From: Catenaria anguillulae PL171
Lineage: Eukaryota; Blastocladiomycota; Blastocladiomycetes; Blastocladiales; Catenariaceae
Direction: 5' to 3'
DNA: 64,000 bases
Assembly (NCBI GenBank): GCA_002102555.1
Contig: MCFL01000132.1
Span: forward strand, 1-64,000
This document shows positions 42,872-53,433 of this stretch, in pieces (the stretch's first letter is position 1; the number at the start of each line of letters is the position of its first letter). Both the position numbers and the translations under genes were made by a program. Under the pieces are notes generated by a model. It made no database searches and was not told the DNA's origin. It saw only the letters and a program-made list of their open reading frames with translations.

Positions 42872-44250
42872 ATGGCTACACTCAACGATGCACACGCTCC
42901 TCCCGCAGACCCTGCGCAATCGGGCCCGCAATCCCCACCACGCTCTGTCCGCACCGAGCAACTGCGGTCCCTCCCTTGCGATGCCTTCGCCCGTGATCAA
43001 CCACCCACTTCTGGTCAAGACCACAACCACCCACAGGTCCAGGTGCACGACCGCGTCGTCGCTCGGCTCCAGCAGCTCAAGTACCGCACCTCTTCCAAGC
43101 TCTTCCGCTATGCCGACCACCTGGCCATGGCCATGCCCGACCCGCAAGACAAGCTTCTTGTCTCGCACTTTGCCGGCCAGGCTGCGCAATTGCTCGCACC
43201 ACCCATCTCCTCGGCCGCCGACCTTGTTCCCAACTTGATCCAAGCCAACAACACTCGCGCCATCACTTCGGGTCGTCCATCGCTTGACTCTTTGCTCTGT
43301 AGCGGACGTGGTGGATGGCTGTCCGGTCGCTTGTACGAGCTGGCGGGTGCAGCTGGCTCGGGCAAGACCGAGTTCCTCTACTCGATGGTTGCCGCCAATT
43401 TGCTTGCATTGCCTCCGCATTCCACCATTGTGTGGATCGACTCGGTGCTCGGCTTTTCGCCACAGCGGCTTGCTGGACACCTTGCGGCACAAGTCGGCCA
43501 GCGGCTCGAAGCCGGTCAACTCAGTTCCCTGGTACGCCAAGTTGTCCTTCTGCCGCCATTCCGTCATACTCGTGCCGTGCCACAAACATGAGACTGATCC
43601 CGTCACAGTTGAACCGTGTCCAAGTCGCCCAATGCCCATCCACCGATGCATTCTTCCCGCTGATGGCTGCTCTCAACCGCACCCTCTCCTCGCCCAACCA
43701 TTCGCCTTTCAGCTCCACCCGTCTCATCATCCTCGACTCGATCCATGCCCTTCTCGCACCCACCGTCGGCGACGCATCCGACCAATGGCTCTTTCTCGCC
43801 CGCCAAGTCGCCGTCCAACTCAAGCACCTTGCGCAAGCATTGTCTGTGCCCGTCATTGTCACCAACAATGCGTCTCGGTGGAACAAGCGCAACAAGCCCG
43901 CGCTGGGCCAGGCGTGGCAGCATTGCGTCGATGAAGGTCTGGTCTTGTTTGAGGACGATAAGGGCAAGCGTAAGGTTGAGGTGTTGAAGAGTGGACATTT
44001 GGTACGTTTTCGGCTGTGCAGCGGCGAATCGCTTGAGCGAGGCACTGAGACGGCGAGATTTGTGACGTTAGAGTGTACCGGTGTCGGTCAATGTTCCGTT
44101 CATGAACTTGGCTGCTTGAAGATTGTGCACGGCCCATGCCACCATCAAGCACCATGCGTGATTCAATTGACGGCCTTGAAGGCAAGCGTTATGGATTCCC
44201 TACAGCTCATGCACCCATTTCATTTCTTTGCCAAACTCATCCTGCATTGA
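42872..44250 (+). CDS. RAD51D-like RecA-family recombinase paralogue
   Basis: Exons 42872..43531 and 43609..44250 as drawn, giving 433 residues to the first stop. Walker A is GAAGSGKT (159-166) after ITSGRPSLDSLL and GRLYELAG, as in RAD51D and XRCC2-type paralogues; then VWIDSVLGFSPQRL. Exon 2 carries Walker B RLIILDSIHALL and the L2-side VPVIVTNNASRWNKRNKPALGQAW, with KVEVLKSGHL after it. These proteins help load RAD51 in homologous recombination. The true 3' end is uncertain: a GTACGT donor at about 44002 and an in-frame 48-nt candidate intron lie near the end, and the last 50 residues are not family-like. Thus the C terminus is the weak part of this model. Confidence 0.8.
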
Positions 44251-44869
44251 TTTGCTGGTTTGAAACAGGGAGACCACACGACAACTGAAGCCCACTTGCA
44301 AGTTGCCAACACTCAACACTCGATGGAACGCAACCGGCCACGTATGTACGCCGATGCTCAATAATCAATATGTCCATGCAAGCTCCTCACCGTCTCGCCT
44401 CGAGCGTCTGCCCACCGCCCGAGTCGCCTGGCCGCCACGATCCAGCGACTGCAACGGCTATCTTGATTTAACGACCCGGGCATGCAGCCCCACCGATGGC
44501 ACTCATTTTCATACTGGCTGATTGCGACAGCGCACAGAAGAAATGATCATTCAGCTCCTCATTCACTGGTTTTTACAAGGGGGCGCTCGGGAACGCACCT
44601 CAGCCAAAGTGCAGAGGTTTGGGATCTGCTCAACCAAATAGTCGCCGTGATTTGGGTGTCAGTCAAGTTATGTATACACTCATTCAAAACGTCAATGTAT
44701 GGCAATACCTGTGCAAACGCCTCACAGCGGGCGGCATTGCTTTCCAATATAGATACTAACAAGCTGCCGCTGCACTGACCCCACGAACCCCGATCTCGCG
44801 CTCTTCCTCGGCTCTCCTTCCTGCATGTCCCTGTCCCAAACCCCGCGCCTCGACTGCCGCACCAGGGCT
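44251..44869. other. Convergent 3' region, RAD51D-like / cation channel
   Basis: About 620 bp without a recognisable gene. If the RAD51D-like gene has another intron, its last exon could extend into this stretch. Confidence 0.5.
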
Positions 44870-46565
44870 CTAAAATCGCTCCACAAACCCGTCACGATTC
44901 TTGACCAAATCCACCAAATCATCCAACACCTGCACCTGCGTGCGATAATTCTCGAGATTCTTCTCCAACGTGGTCGACAACATGAAATGTTGGCCCAACA
45001 ACTTTTTTGTCCTGCCGCTAATGTGCGGCGGATAATAATTGTCAATGCCAAAGCTGGTGTCAAACAAGCCCTGCAACGGCTGCCCGCCCGCATTGGCTCC
45101 GCCACCACTCGGGCGTCCGTCGTCGATGCCGTCGGGCTCGGCCTTGAGATCGACCGATCCCATCATGGACTCGCGCAGGGCAGGGTCGAGCGCATGGATG
45201 CGCACTGTGGCGGTGGCCGCGGTGGTGGGTCGGCCAGAGGCGCCAGCCGTGGCAGATGGAGGTGCGGCAGAGGTCGCGCGCGACGTGGATGAGGTGGGCG
45301 CGTTTCGTCGTGATTTCGATTGCAGTTGGTCCAAGTTGGAGACAATGACGGCAACAAACAGGCTATTTGGGGGGTGAATCATGTGAGCCATGGAACACTG
45401 GTGGGCGTTTTTGAACTTTGCAATGCAAGTAAATCCGCACTTGAGAAAGACAAAGGATTCCAGCACAATAAAGATGAAGAGAAACAGAAACATGTCTGGC
45501 GCCTTGATCCGATTGTCCATGTAGATGTCCGACCACTCGTCGAGCGTGAGCACGGAAAAGAGCCGAAAGAAGGTTGATCCGAGTGTGCCAAAGCGTTCCG
45601 GGTCGACACTGGCGTACATGGACCGGGCAATGACGGCAAAAATGTCTGCACATACACACACGCGAGCGAATCCATCAACAAAATGGACGTGATGGGAGCC
45701 CAGAAAGGGTCAATACGGACATAGGACAAGCGCGGCCAGCGAAACAATCGACGACATGGCCGGAATCGATTGCAGCAGAGTCTGGACGAGTGTTTGGAGA
45801 CTTCGGAGAAAGGAAATGGCTCGCAGCGCTCGAAGCGAACGAACGGCTCGAAATGCTCGAAACACACGCAGCAGCCGCAGAACGCGCGGATTGAAGCTGA
45901 TGGCGGTGCCGAGGACGTATGGGAGCGCCCACGAGAAGATGGATGTAGCGACAATGATAAAGTCTGCGCGCAGGTGAGAGCGAGACGTGAGTCGCTAACC
46001 TCTACTTTCAAAGCGGCGAGGCGAGTGGAGGGCAGCACGGACCGAAGTTGTTCCATCCCGAACGAAAGTAGCCAAAGTGGTAGACATAGATCTTGGTGAT
46101 TGTTTCCATGAGGTATATCCCCAGAAAGATTTGGTCAATCAGCGAGAGGTACCAACCTAAGGGCCAAAGTGGTGAATCAACTTGATATCATGATGTCGCA
46201 ACCCGTTAGGTTTGAAACCCACCATAGTTTGCATTGAGATATGGAGTTGTTTGCACGGCAAGCAATATGGTGTTCAGGACGATAATTAATAGAATCGATG
46301 ACGAAAACAGCCCATGCGACACGATTCGGTAGCATTGCTGCCGCATCCATGACGACTCGGCAAGCCCCAGGAGAAACACTGTCTGGTTGGCTGTTGAATC
46401 CGACGCAGATCGTGATGACGCTATCCGTAAACTCGCAGAGACTGCATTGGAAGATCGTGTGGACAGAAATGATCCGCCGCTCGACTGACTACTGATACTC
46501 GCTACATCGTCATATGCTGACCGAGAATTGCTCACGCTACTACTGCTTCGGTCCAATGCCGACAT
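44870..46565 (-). CDS. CatSper-like one-domain voltage-gated cation channel
   Basis: Five exons on the minus strand: 46223..46565, 46043..46156, 45721..45963, 45441..45645, 44870..45362; in frame, 465 residues. S1 about 85-105, S2 about 119-140, S3 about 153-172. S4 has Arg at 179, 182, 185, 188, 191, 194, 197 and 200, eight at exact three-residue spacing. S5 is about 218-240. The pore loop FGTLGSTFFRLFSVLTLDEWSDIY (about 252-275) has the T-x-D-x-W filter typical of CatSper and bacterial Nav channels. S6 ends NLFVAVIVSNLDQL. The last intron (45363..45440, 78 nt) has no stop and is in frame; leaving it in would wreck S6. A C-terminal coiled coil (LSTTLEKNLENYRTQVQVLDDL) fits tetramer assembly. 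Known CatSper channels carry calcium in flagellated cells, and CatSper-type genes have been reported in Allomyces. Start chosen at the Met before the Ser-rich tail; an upstream frame is open. Confidence 0.88.
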
Positions 46566-47612
46566 GGCGGACGTGGGGTATGTAGGAAAAGCGTCGAGCA
46601 GCCGGTGATGGCAGGGGCAGTTCCAAAGTAAGAGAGAGGCTGCACAGACAACGCCAGCGAATAGCTTCTCACCGGTTTGGGAGAACCGGTTTTCGCAGGA
46701 GTGCGGCACTGCCAAAGGTTTGAGCGAAAGACGGGGTTGCAGCGGTCGGTGTGTAGTGTCAAGTGGCGTGCTTACTCGCCAGTCCATGGCCCACCAGCAA
46801 TGAACCACCTTGAAATCAGTGTTTTGGAGAGAAGGTGCTGATAGACTTGTGATCAGATGCCTGTCAGGAAAAAGTTAGGATGCTTTGTGCTTTCAAAGTG
46901 GCATGTGACTTGCATGCGATCTCCACGATTGTTGCATTGAGTGAAGGCCTCGGCAGTCCTTTACTGCGGGTACATTTGGCGGATCATTTTTATTCTCGGC
47001 TCTGTCGCGGATGCAGGCCTTGTTGTGCAACATGGCCTGGGAATGTCTAGCTGCAAAACGTAAGGAGCTCAGGACGCGTCACAAAGAACTTCTGACAAAA
47101 AAGGTTCCGAAGAAGTGCTTCAAGTCCCATGATGGTGAGGATCGACAGCTCGGAAGCCCTATAAGTTTACGGTAATGGATATTGGCTGAATGATTAATAT
47201 ATGTTTGCCCCCATTCATGAGATGGCGACCATTCATACGACTGCACTGATTATGGGGGAAGGCTTCTCGAATGGACCGCATGAAAAGCGGATGTGGCGTG
47301 TTGCATCGAGAACAGTATTCGGGACGTATCGGGCGGTCAGGAGGGACTTCCCGATGGGCATGCAATCTTTCGAGACGCCAGCAAAGCCACGTTCGAGACG
47401 TTCTGTTGGGGACGATTCACCCAACGATCGCCGCAAATGTGGTCACGCCGACCACGCCAGGCCCGGTTGTGCAAGTAAGTCTATTGCCTCGTGCTTTATC
47501 TCCGAGGACCACCCGCCGCTCGCTGGCCCTCTGCCAAGCTGCTCCCTCCTCTATCGCATCAAGTACAGCCACCCTCGTTTCCCTCAAACTCCCCCATTCT
47601 CTGCTTCTGACC
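46566..47612. other. Divergent intergenic region, cation channel / carbonic anhydrase
   Basis: About 1.05 kb of promoter sequence for two divergent genes. An open frame continues upstream of the channel start to 46808. No other gene recognised. Confidence 0.5.
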
Positions 47613-49214
47613 ATGCTTCCCAACCTCGTCCGGTATGTGTCCTCGCCTCCCTTTCGGTCTGTCTCCCACTTGCCTCCCGAATCCCGACTGGAATCGGATC
47701 GAAAAATAGTCCATCGCATCGCTGCTGTTATCTCCATCGCCCGAGCCCGACTTGCCCCGACCCACCCGCTCCATTCTCTCTGCGATCCCCTTGTTCCGTC
47801 CTTTGATTCCCCCAATCATCACCTACTCAAATAAGTACCAGACACATCCCCCCGACCCGCCGCCCACTCAGCATTGCCTCGATCGTTGACCCGAATCGAC
47901 CCCAAGCTCTGTAACCCATCCATGTATATGCCAACCGTTCTCATGCGCACAGTCGCAGGGCTCGTCGACTAACACACGACACATTCTTTACGCGAACTTT
48001 TACAACATAGCCCAGCTCTTTTCCGCGCCGGCAACACCTCCAATCTGTTTGCCGCCACCTCTGCCCGTACATTCATGTCCAGTATGCCCAAGTCCAGCCC
48101 CAACAAGATCAACACGGCCGCCGCTTCCGCCGCGCCTTACGTTGCTGGCGCCAATGGCGCTGCCAAGGCCGCCTCGGCGAGCGCGACCCACCACGTCCAC
48201 GATGCCAACTGCGGGTGCGGCTCGAGTGGCTCGGCCGCATACTCGACCCAGGCGTCCCCCAAGTCGGTGCGTCGTCGTTTGTGTCTCATTCGTTACTGCA
48301 TCGCATACATTTCGCATGACTGACAGTCGGGCGGACGGGATCTTGTGTGCTGTGTATAGCCCGTCAAACCAGCCGTGCCTGGATCGTTTAACACGCTTCC
48401 CGAACTTCTCAAGGCCAACAAGACTTGGGCTGCCAACATGGTGAAGCTCGATCCCAACTTTTTCGCCAACTTGGCCAACCAGCAGTCACCTCAATTGCTT
48501 TGGATCGGCTGGTATGTGCGCCACTCACAGTCTCTTCCCTCTCGATCGAACGGGTAAGCTGACTTTGGACTATTCTATCACTGTGTTCTCAAGCTCTGAC
48601 TCGCGTGTGCCGGCCAACCAAATCATCAACCTGGCGCCGGGCGAGGTCTTTGTCCATCGCAACGTATGCAACACACAGTCACGGAATACTATGTACCGAC
48701 TGTCCATCCCACGCACTTCTCACGCGATTTACCGCATTCCCATTTCACTTCACAGATTGCCAACGTCGTCAACCACGGCGACCTCAACGCCCTGTCTGTC
48801 CTTCAATACGCCGTCGATGTCCTCAAAGTCAAGCACGTGATTGTGACTGGCCACTATGGCTGCGGAGGAGTGGCGGCGTCCATGACCAACCAACAATTTG
48901 GCCTCATCGACAACTGGCTGCGCACCATCAAGGACGTGTACCAAGCCAACGAGGCCAAGCTCGATGCTCTCAAGGACCCAAAGGCCAAGCTCGACTTGAT
49001 GGTCGAGCTCAATGTGGCCAACTCGGTCCGCAACGTGTGCGCAACCACCATTGTACAGAACGCATGGAAGCGCGGGCAAGAGTTGTCGGTCCACGGCTGG
49101 TGCTATCGGTTGGAAGACGGCGTCATTCGCGATTTGGACATTTGCATTTCGCAGCCTGAGCAAATTTCTAGGATTTACAACGTGATGTCGGGCAAGACGG
49201 TGGCCAATGCGTGA
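47613..49214 (+). CDS. Beta-carbonic anhydrase, mitochondrial presequence in a 20-nt first exon
   Basis: Five exons, 47613..47632, 48011..48266, 48360..48511, 48594..48663 and 48756..49214, in frame, 318 residues. It converts CO2 and water to bicarbonate. Zinc ligands of the family are visible: Cys of WIGCSDSRVP (split by intron 3), and His and Cys of VTGHYGCGGV; the Asp-Arg dyad of CSDSR is kept. Other signatures are FVHRNIANVV, NALSVLQYAV, GLIDNWL and VHGWCYRLEDG. Exon 1 plus the start of exon 2 reads MLPNLVRPALFRAGN...ATSARTF, a good mitochondrial targeting peptide rich in Arg, Leu, Ala and Ser with no acids. Intron 1 is 378 nt, long for this genome. A second ATG at 48075 would give a cytosolic form lacking the presequence. 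Confidence 0.93.
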
Positions 49215-49578
49215 TTGGTGACGATTTCGATGTTGCGTGATGTAGATGTTGTTTTTCCTGTTTTTTTTTTCACCTTCCTTTCCTCTCTCGCAGGGGCTTG
49301 TGAGCTAGGGCTCGCAATCCATGACTTGTTTTTCTCGTTGGGCCAGTGCGTGCATGTGTAGTCTTCGTTGATGGATGGCCTCTTCTCTTGTTATTTCCTC
49401 GCTTGTGCAGCTGTTCCTCTTATTTGAATACAAACCTTTACTTGAACCAATTAATTGTTGGCTGACGACACACCAGTGTTCGAGACACCAAACGATTTAT
49501 CAGGAACACTGGATACACTCAACCACAGCCTGCCTTCAATGCCCTTAAATACCGATCCAAACCCACTGCCATCCCCGA
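49215..49578. other. Convergent 3' region, carbonic anhydrase / exportin
   Basis: 364 bp, AT-rich with a T10 run near 49260. No gene. Confidence 0.6.
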
Positions 49579-52500
49579 TCAATACCCACTCACAATGCAC
49601 TTGAAATCCTGCACGAGCCCCTTGACCCCGGCCTCAAATGCGGCCTTGTCAGCGACCTGCCCGCCGACCACCTCCCTCACCTGCACCTCCCATCTCGCCC
49701 TTACCTCCACAATTGTGCCCACAGGCATGGCACCCACGAATGCTTCATACACGACCCTCAATGAGTCCTGAAACACGGCATCGGCCACACTGTCAAACGC
49801 CACCAACGCCTTCAACAACCCGACAAACTCGTCTACCAACAGCCCGAGCTCGTCCCTGACCAGGGCGCCAACCACCACGGAAATGGCCAGCGACCGATGC
49901 TCGGCAATCCACAATTGCTTGTGAAACAAGCGCCACCGGTCATGCACTTGAGCCAGCGCCCCCACCGCCGCACGCACAAGCTCCACATCAGCCGATTGCA
50001 TGGCCTCGAGCGGCATGCGCACCAGGACATTGAGCGTGTCCAAGTGCCGGATCTCGTCCGACGCGCTGAGAATGTTGCTCACAAAGAAGGTGCGCCAGTG
50101 GTCAATGAGCACGCGCGACGTGACCGACAGCAGTGACGCGGGTGGCGGTGGTGATTGTGCTTGACCACTGGTGGTAGCAAGCACGGCACCAAATCGAGCC
50201 AGATGCGGTTCAAAACACTTTCCGTCTGCCACGAGGTTTTCGAGCAGCCGGTGCACACCGGGCGTCACGGTTGGGTAAGTTCCCCGCACAAGCGCCGGGT
50301 AGTTGAGCAGCGCGCCGGCAAGGCCCTGGGCAATGGGCGACCGGACAAATGTCGACACATACAGGGAAAAGAAGCGCGTGAGGTGGTTGATGCGTTCAGC
50401 CGCCGTTGCAGATGGCCCGCCGCTGCCAGTCGACGCCGACGCGAGCAGTTGACTGAGTTCGAGAACAAGCGGATTGGTCCATTGAAGCTCGTCCAGGGCC
50501 AATGAGACAATCGATTTGGTAGTGTGTGCATCGGTCGACACGGACGCCACCACAGATGTGAGAATGGGCAAGGTGGCCGCTGGGCCTGCGGCCGATCCGA
50601 CCGCCGCGAGCGCGTCGCGCAACTGGCCCGCGCGCACCTTGACCTCGTCCGAGCCCGCGCGCACATTGGACCCGTCGACTGGGTACACGCAACAAGCGAC
50701 AACGGCGCGAATGGCTGGATCGACAATTGGGTAGGCTGGATCAGGAACCGCCGAAACAATCGATTGAGCACACTGGACGACGTGTGGAGCGATCATGGGC
50801 ATGGCCACAGGTCGGACCGTAGTGCAAATGGACGCGAGCAGCCGCGCACACGCAATGGCGAGCGGTGAGTGCAAAATTGAGCCGCGTGACGACAAGACCG
50901 CGAGCAAAGATGTGGCGAGTTGTTGGACAATATGGGTCGAATCCGTTGATGGAGGGACAGGCGACGGCGAAGGCGAGGTGGGTGTGGGCGAGGCCGATGC
51001 AGAACCTGACGTGTTGCTCCGTTCGTGGATGCGAACGGCTTCAAGCATGGCTTGCACAGCCAGCACGCATTCAAGCATGGCCCGCGCGGTGCCCGGGATA
51101 TTGGCCACGGTGTGCGGCGAAAGACTTGACATGAGCTCGGCGCACTTGCCAACGACCATGATGGGCACGCCTGCGAGTTCTGGGACGGCGTCGCACTTTG
51201 GCGCAAGGTGCGATACTGCGCGCAGGCTGACTGCGAATGCGATGACGACTTGATCGGAAAGCAATGACGTCGGCGGCGAGGATGGCGATCCTTTGGCCGA
51301 CCGATCCACAAAATCCACACACATGTTGAGTGTTGGGAAAACCTTTTCGAGCGTGCCCATTGGATCAATCTCGGCCGCAGCCTCGAGAAGAGCGAGCATC
51401 TGACCCAAGCGTGAACCCGCCAGTTCGGGATGTGCATCAATCTCCACATGTCCATAACCACTCAGGACATCCACAAGAACGCCCATCTCCTCCTCCTCCA
51501 AATCCTTGTATCCAATTTGGTCCAACCCCTGCGCAACGACCGCCACCACCTGCTGCACCAATGGCACATACTCTGCGCGATTGGGCATGGCTCCAACGGC
51601 CATCAACACTTCCAACACTGCGCGCCTCGCCTCGCGGCCAGGTGCACCGGGGAAGTGCAGAGCCGCAAGCAGGGCATTTGCCAACTGTACAATCTGCGCC
51701 GGCGTCGACCGCAGTAAATGCTGGGCGGCAATGGGCGCGCCGAGATCCCGAAGGGCCTTGCGGGCAAGCGCGCCAGCAAACTGCCCCGTACCACTTTGCG
51801 CGACAGGACTCCCGGGATTGTCATCGTCATCGCCATCATCAATGGCATCGTCGTCACCCTCGGCATCATCGTCGGCGTCGGATCCGGCAGGTGTTGCTGG
51901 ACATGCCAGTTGGTGTGTGGACATGATGTCGGTGAGCACCTGCAGCGAGGCGCCCAAAACTTGTGAAAATGTGGCCTGGTCGAGACGCGGGAGGATGAGT
52001 TGTGCGTGGAGCGTGTCGAGGACGGCAAATGGTATGGACTTGCCGTATGCTGGGTGTAATGTTGTGCCGAGCGAGTGCAGCAGACCAAGGGTGGGTTTTT
52101 GGAGCTGGTGCGTAAGAAGTTGCAGTGTTTGCAAGCATATGCGAGCGGAGGCGCGGTCGAGGCAATGTGGGGTAAAGGGTCCCGACGATGACGTTGGAGA
52201 TGCAGAGATGGGCGAAGGGTAGGCGTTGGCGCCAGCAGCAAAGCTGGTGGGTGAGAGTGGGGATCTCAGGGATTGCGAGGCGGTCGGTGGGGCAATGGTG
52301 AGCGTTGTGAGCGTTTGAGAAAGGAATGGTTCAAGCTGGATGGCGTATTGCGGCCATTGGGATTGAATCTCTGCACCGCGAGCCGTGAGAAGATATTTGC
52401 ACAATTGCGCCGAGGACAACGCTTGAGATGTGGTCAGAATGAGGTTGAGTGCAAGGCGCAGCCGGGTTGTGTTGGGTGGCGGCGACGGGCTATTTTGAAC

Positions 52501-52917
52501 CGACTGGACAGCGACATTGATCGGGTCGCAGATAGTGGGCCAGGTGAAGAGGGCCACATCGGCCAGAAGCTGAATCACTTTTTGTGAGATGTATGTCGGC
52601 GATGCGGCAAGTGCAGGGCCGTGAAAACACCCCATCAGTGTCTGTGTGATGGCGCTGTGCAAGTGGGATGGGAGGCGGGCCCACTGGCGAATGAAATCTT
52701 GGACGAGGCCCAAGCACACAAAGATGAGCTGTGGGTGAATGTCGGCCGGGGGAGAAGATGGATCTGGACACAGGGCAGGCGAGATCACTTGGTCAAAGAT
52801 GATGGCGAGAGAATCTGGCTTTGAGCGCAAGGCGTTAACCTCGTGCTCGAGCTGTGACCGGGCATTTTGGTCGCCGGACGAGTAGAATTGCGTGACGAGG
52901 CGGTGCAGTCGCTCCAT
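49579..52917 (-). CDS. Importin-beta/exportin family protein, Exportin-6/4-like
   Basis: Single exon, 1,112 residues, helical throughout with HEAT-like repeats. The N terminus (MERLHRLVTQFYSSGDQNAR, then LEHEVNALRS and PDSLAIIFDQVI) has the pattern of the RanGTP-binding start of exportins: FY/FF, then an R-x-x-x-E helix, as in XPO6 (ALESLMTEFFHD...). The helices continue, for example LIFVCLGLVQDFIRQWARLP and ISQKVIQLLADVALFTWP, the latter matching the VIVDIGRQDWP helix of XPO6. An acidic loop (DADDDAEGDDDAIDDGDDDD, about 352-372) is inserted. It probably carries cargo out of the nucleus with RanGTP. The subfamily is a judgement by eye and could be wrong. Confidence 0.75.
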   Translation of the reverse strand: MERLHRLVTQFYSSGDQNARSQLEHEVNALRSKPDSLAIIFDQVISPALCPDPSSPPADIHPQLIFVCLGLVQDFIRQWARLPSHLHSAITQTLMGCFHGPALAASPTYISQKVIQLLADVALFTWPTICDPINVAVQSVQNSPSPPPNTTRLRLALNLILTTSQALSSAQLCKYLLTARGAEIQSQWPQYAIQLEPFLSQTLTTLTIAPPTASQSLRSPLSPTSFAAGANAYPSPISASPTSSSGPFTPHCLDRASARICLQTLQLLTHQLQKPTLGLLHSLGTTLHPAYGKSIPFAVLDTLHAQLILPRLDQATFSQVLGASLQVLTDIMSTHQLACPATPAGSDADDDAEGDDDAIDDGDDDDNPGSPVAQSGTGQFAGALARKALRDLGAPIAAQHLLRSTPAQIVQLANALLAALHFPGAPGREARRAVLEVLMAVGAMPNRAEYVPLVQQVVAVVAQGLDQIGYKDLEEEEMGVLVDVLSGYGHVEIDAHPELAGSRLGQMLALLEAAAEIDPMGTLEKVFPTLNMCVDFVDRSAKGSPSSPPTSLLSDQVVIAFAVSLRAVSHLAPKCDAVPELAGVPIMVVGKCAELMSSLSPHTVANIPGTARAMLECVLAVQAMLEAVRIHERSNTSGSASASPTPTSPSPSPVPPSTDSTHIVQQLATSLLAVLSSRGSILHSPLAIACARLLASICTTVRPVAMPMIAPHVVQCAQSIVSAVPDPAYPIVDPAIRAVVACCVYPVDGSNVRAGSDEVKVRAGQLRDALAAVGSAAGPAATLPILTSVVASVSTDAHTTKSIVSLALDELQWTNPLVLELSQLLASASTGSGGPSATAAERINHLTRFFSLYVSTFVRSPIAQGLAGALLNYPALVRGTYPTVTPGVHRLLENLVADGKCFEPHLARFGAVLATTSGQAQSPPPPASLLSVTSRVLIDHWRTFFVSNILSASDEIRHLDTLNVLVRMPLEAMQSADVELVRAAVGALAQVHDRWRLFHKQLWIAEHRSLAISVVVGALVRDELGLLVDEFVGLLKALVAFDSVADAVFQDSLRVVYEAFVGAMPVGTIVEVRARWEVQVREVVGGQVADKAAFEAGVKGLVQDFKCIVSGY

Positions 52918-53433
52918 TCGGAGGGGTTCGTGAAAAGTGAGAGTGAAAGTGCGAGTGCGACTAAGTCGAAACTATGGATAGATGAGCGGGTTGGATCTGG
53001 GAATGATCGAGTCCACGAGTAGGTCATGGACTTAGAGGTTGTGGCCACTGCCGCCAATATCAAAATCAGGAGCAAAACGGCGGAGTCGTAAGCGATCAAG
53101 AGTCGATTAAGTCAAAGTGATTGCATTTAGTCAAGTGAATCCCGTTCCAGTTGCAGTCAGTCCATGGCCGATGCACTCTGTATGTGTACGTCATTATGCA
53201 CCGAAATGAAATGCAACCACTTTGAAGTTTGAACCGTGACATCGGTGGCGGCACAGGCGAGCCGCGAACATTATTCGGGTGATCACAATCCAATTCAAGT
53301 TTTTCCGGAAGCTGATCATTTTTCCTGGACCGACGCCTCCGCCACTTTTGGCCGTTCGTTTCCCCAACAACAACGTTTGCTCTCTGTGCACTCACTTGGC
53401 TTGGTTCGCATCATCCTTCGGCAAACGTTTACC
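52918..53433. other. Divergent intergenic region, exportin / methylmalonyl-CoA epimerase
   Basis: 516 bp with presumed promoters of both genes. The frame of the downstream gene is open back to 53236 without an ATG that I would prefer. Confidence 0.55.

Noticed and set aside
47271-47834. Plus-strand frames before the carbonic anhydrase
   Set aside because: Three overlapping frames, none with motifs; the region is promoter and intron 1 of that gene.
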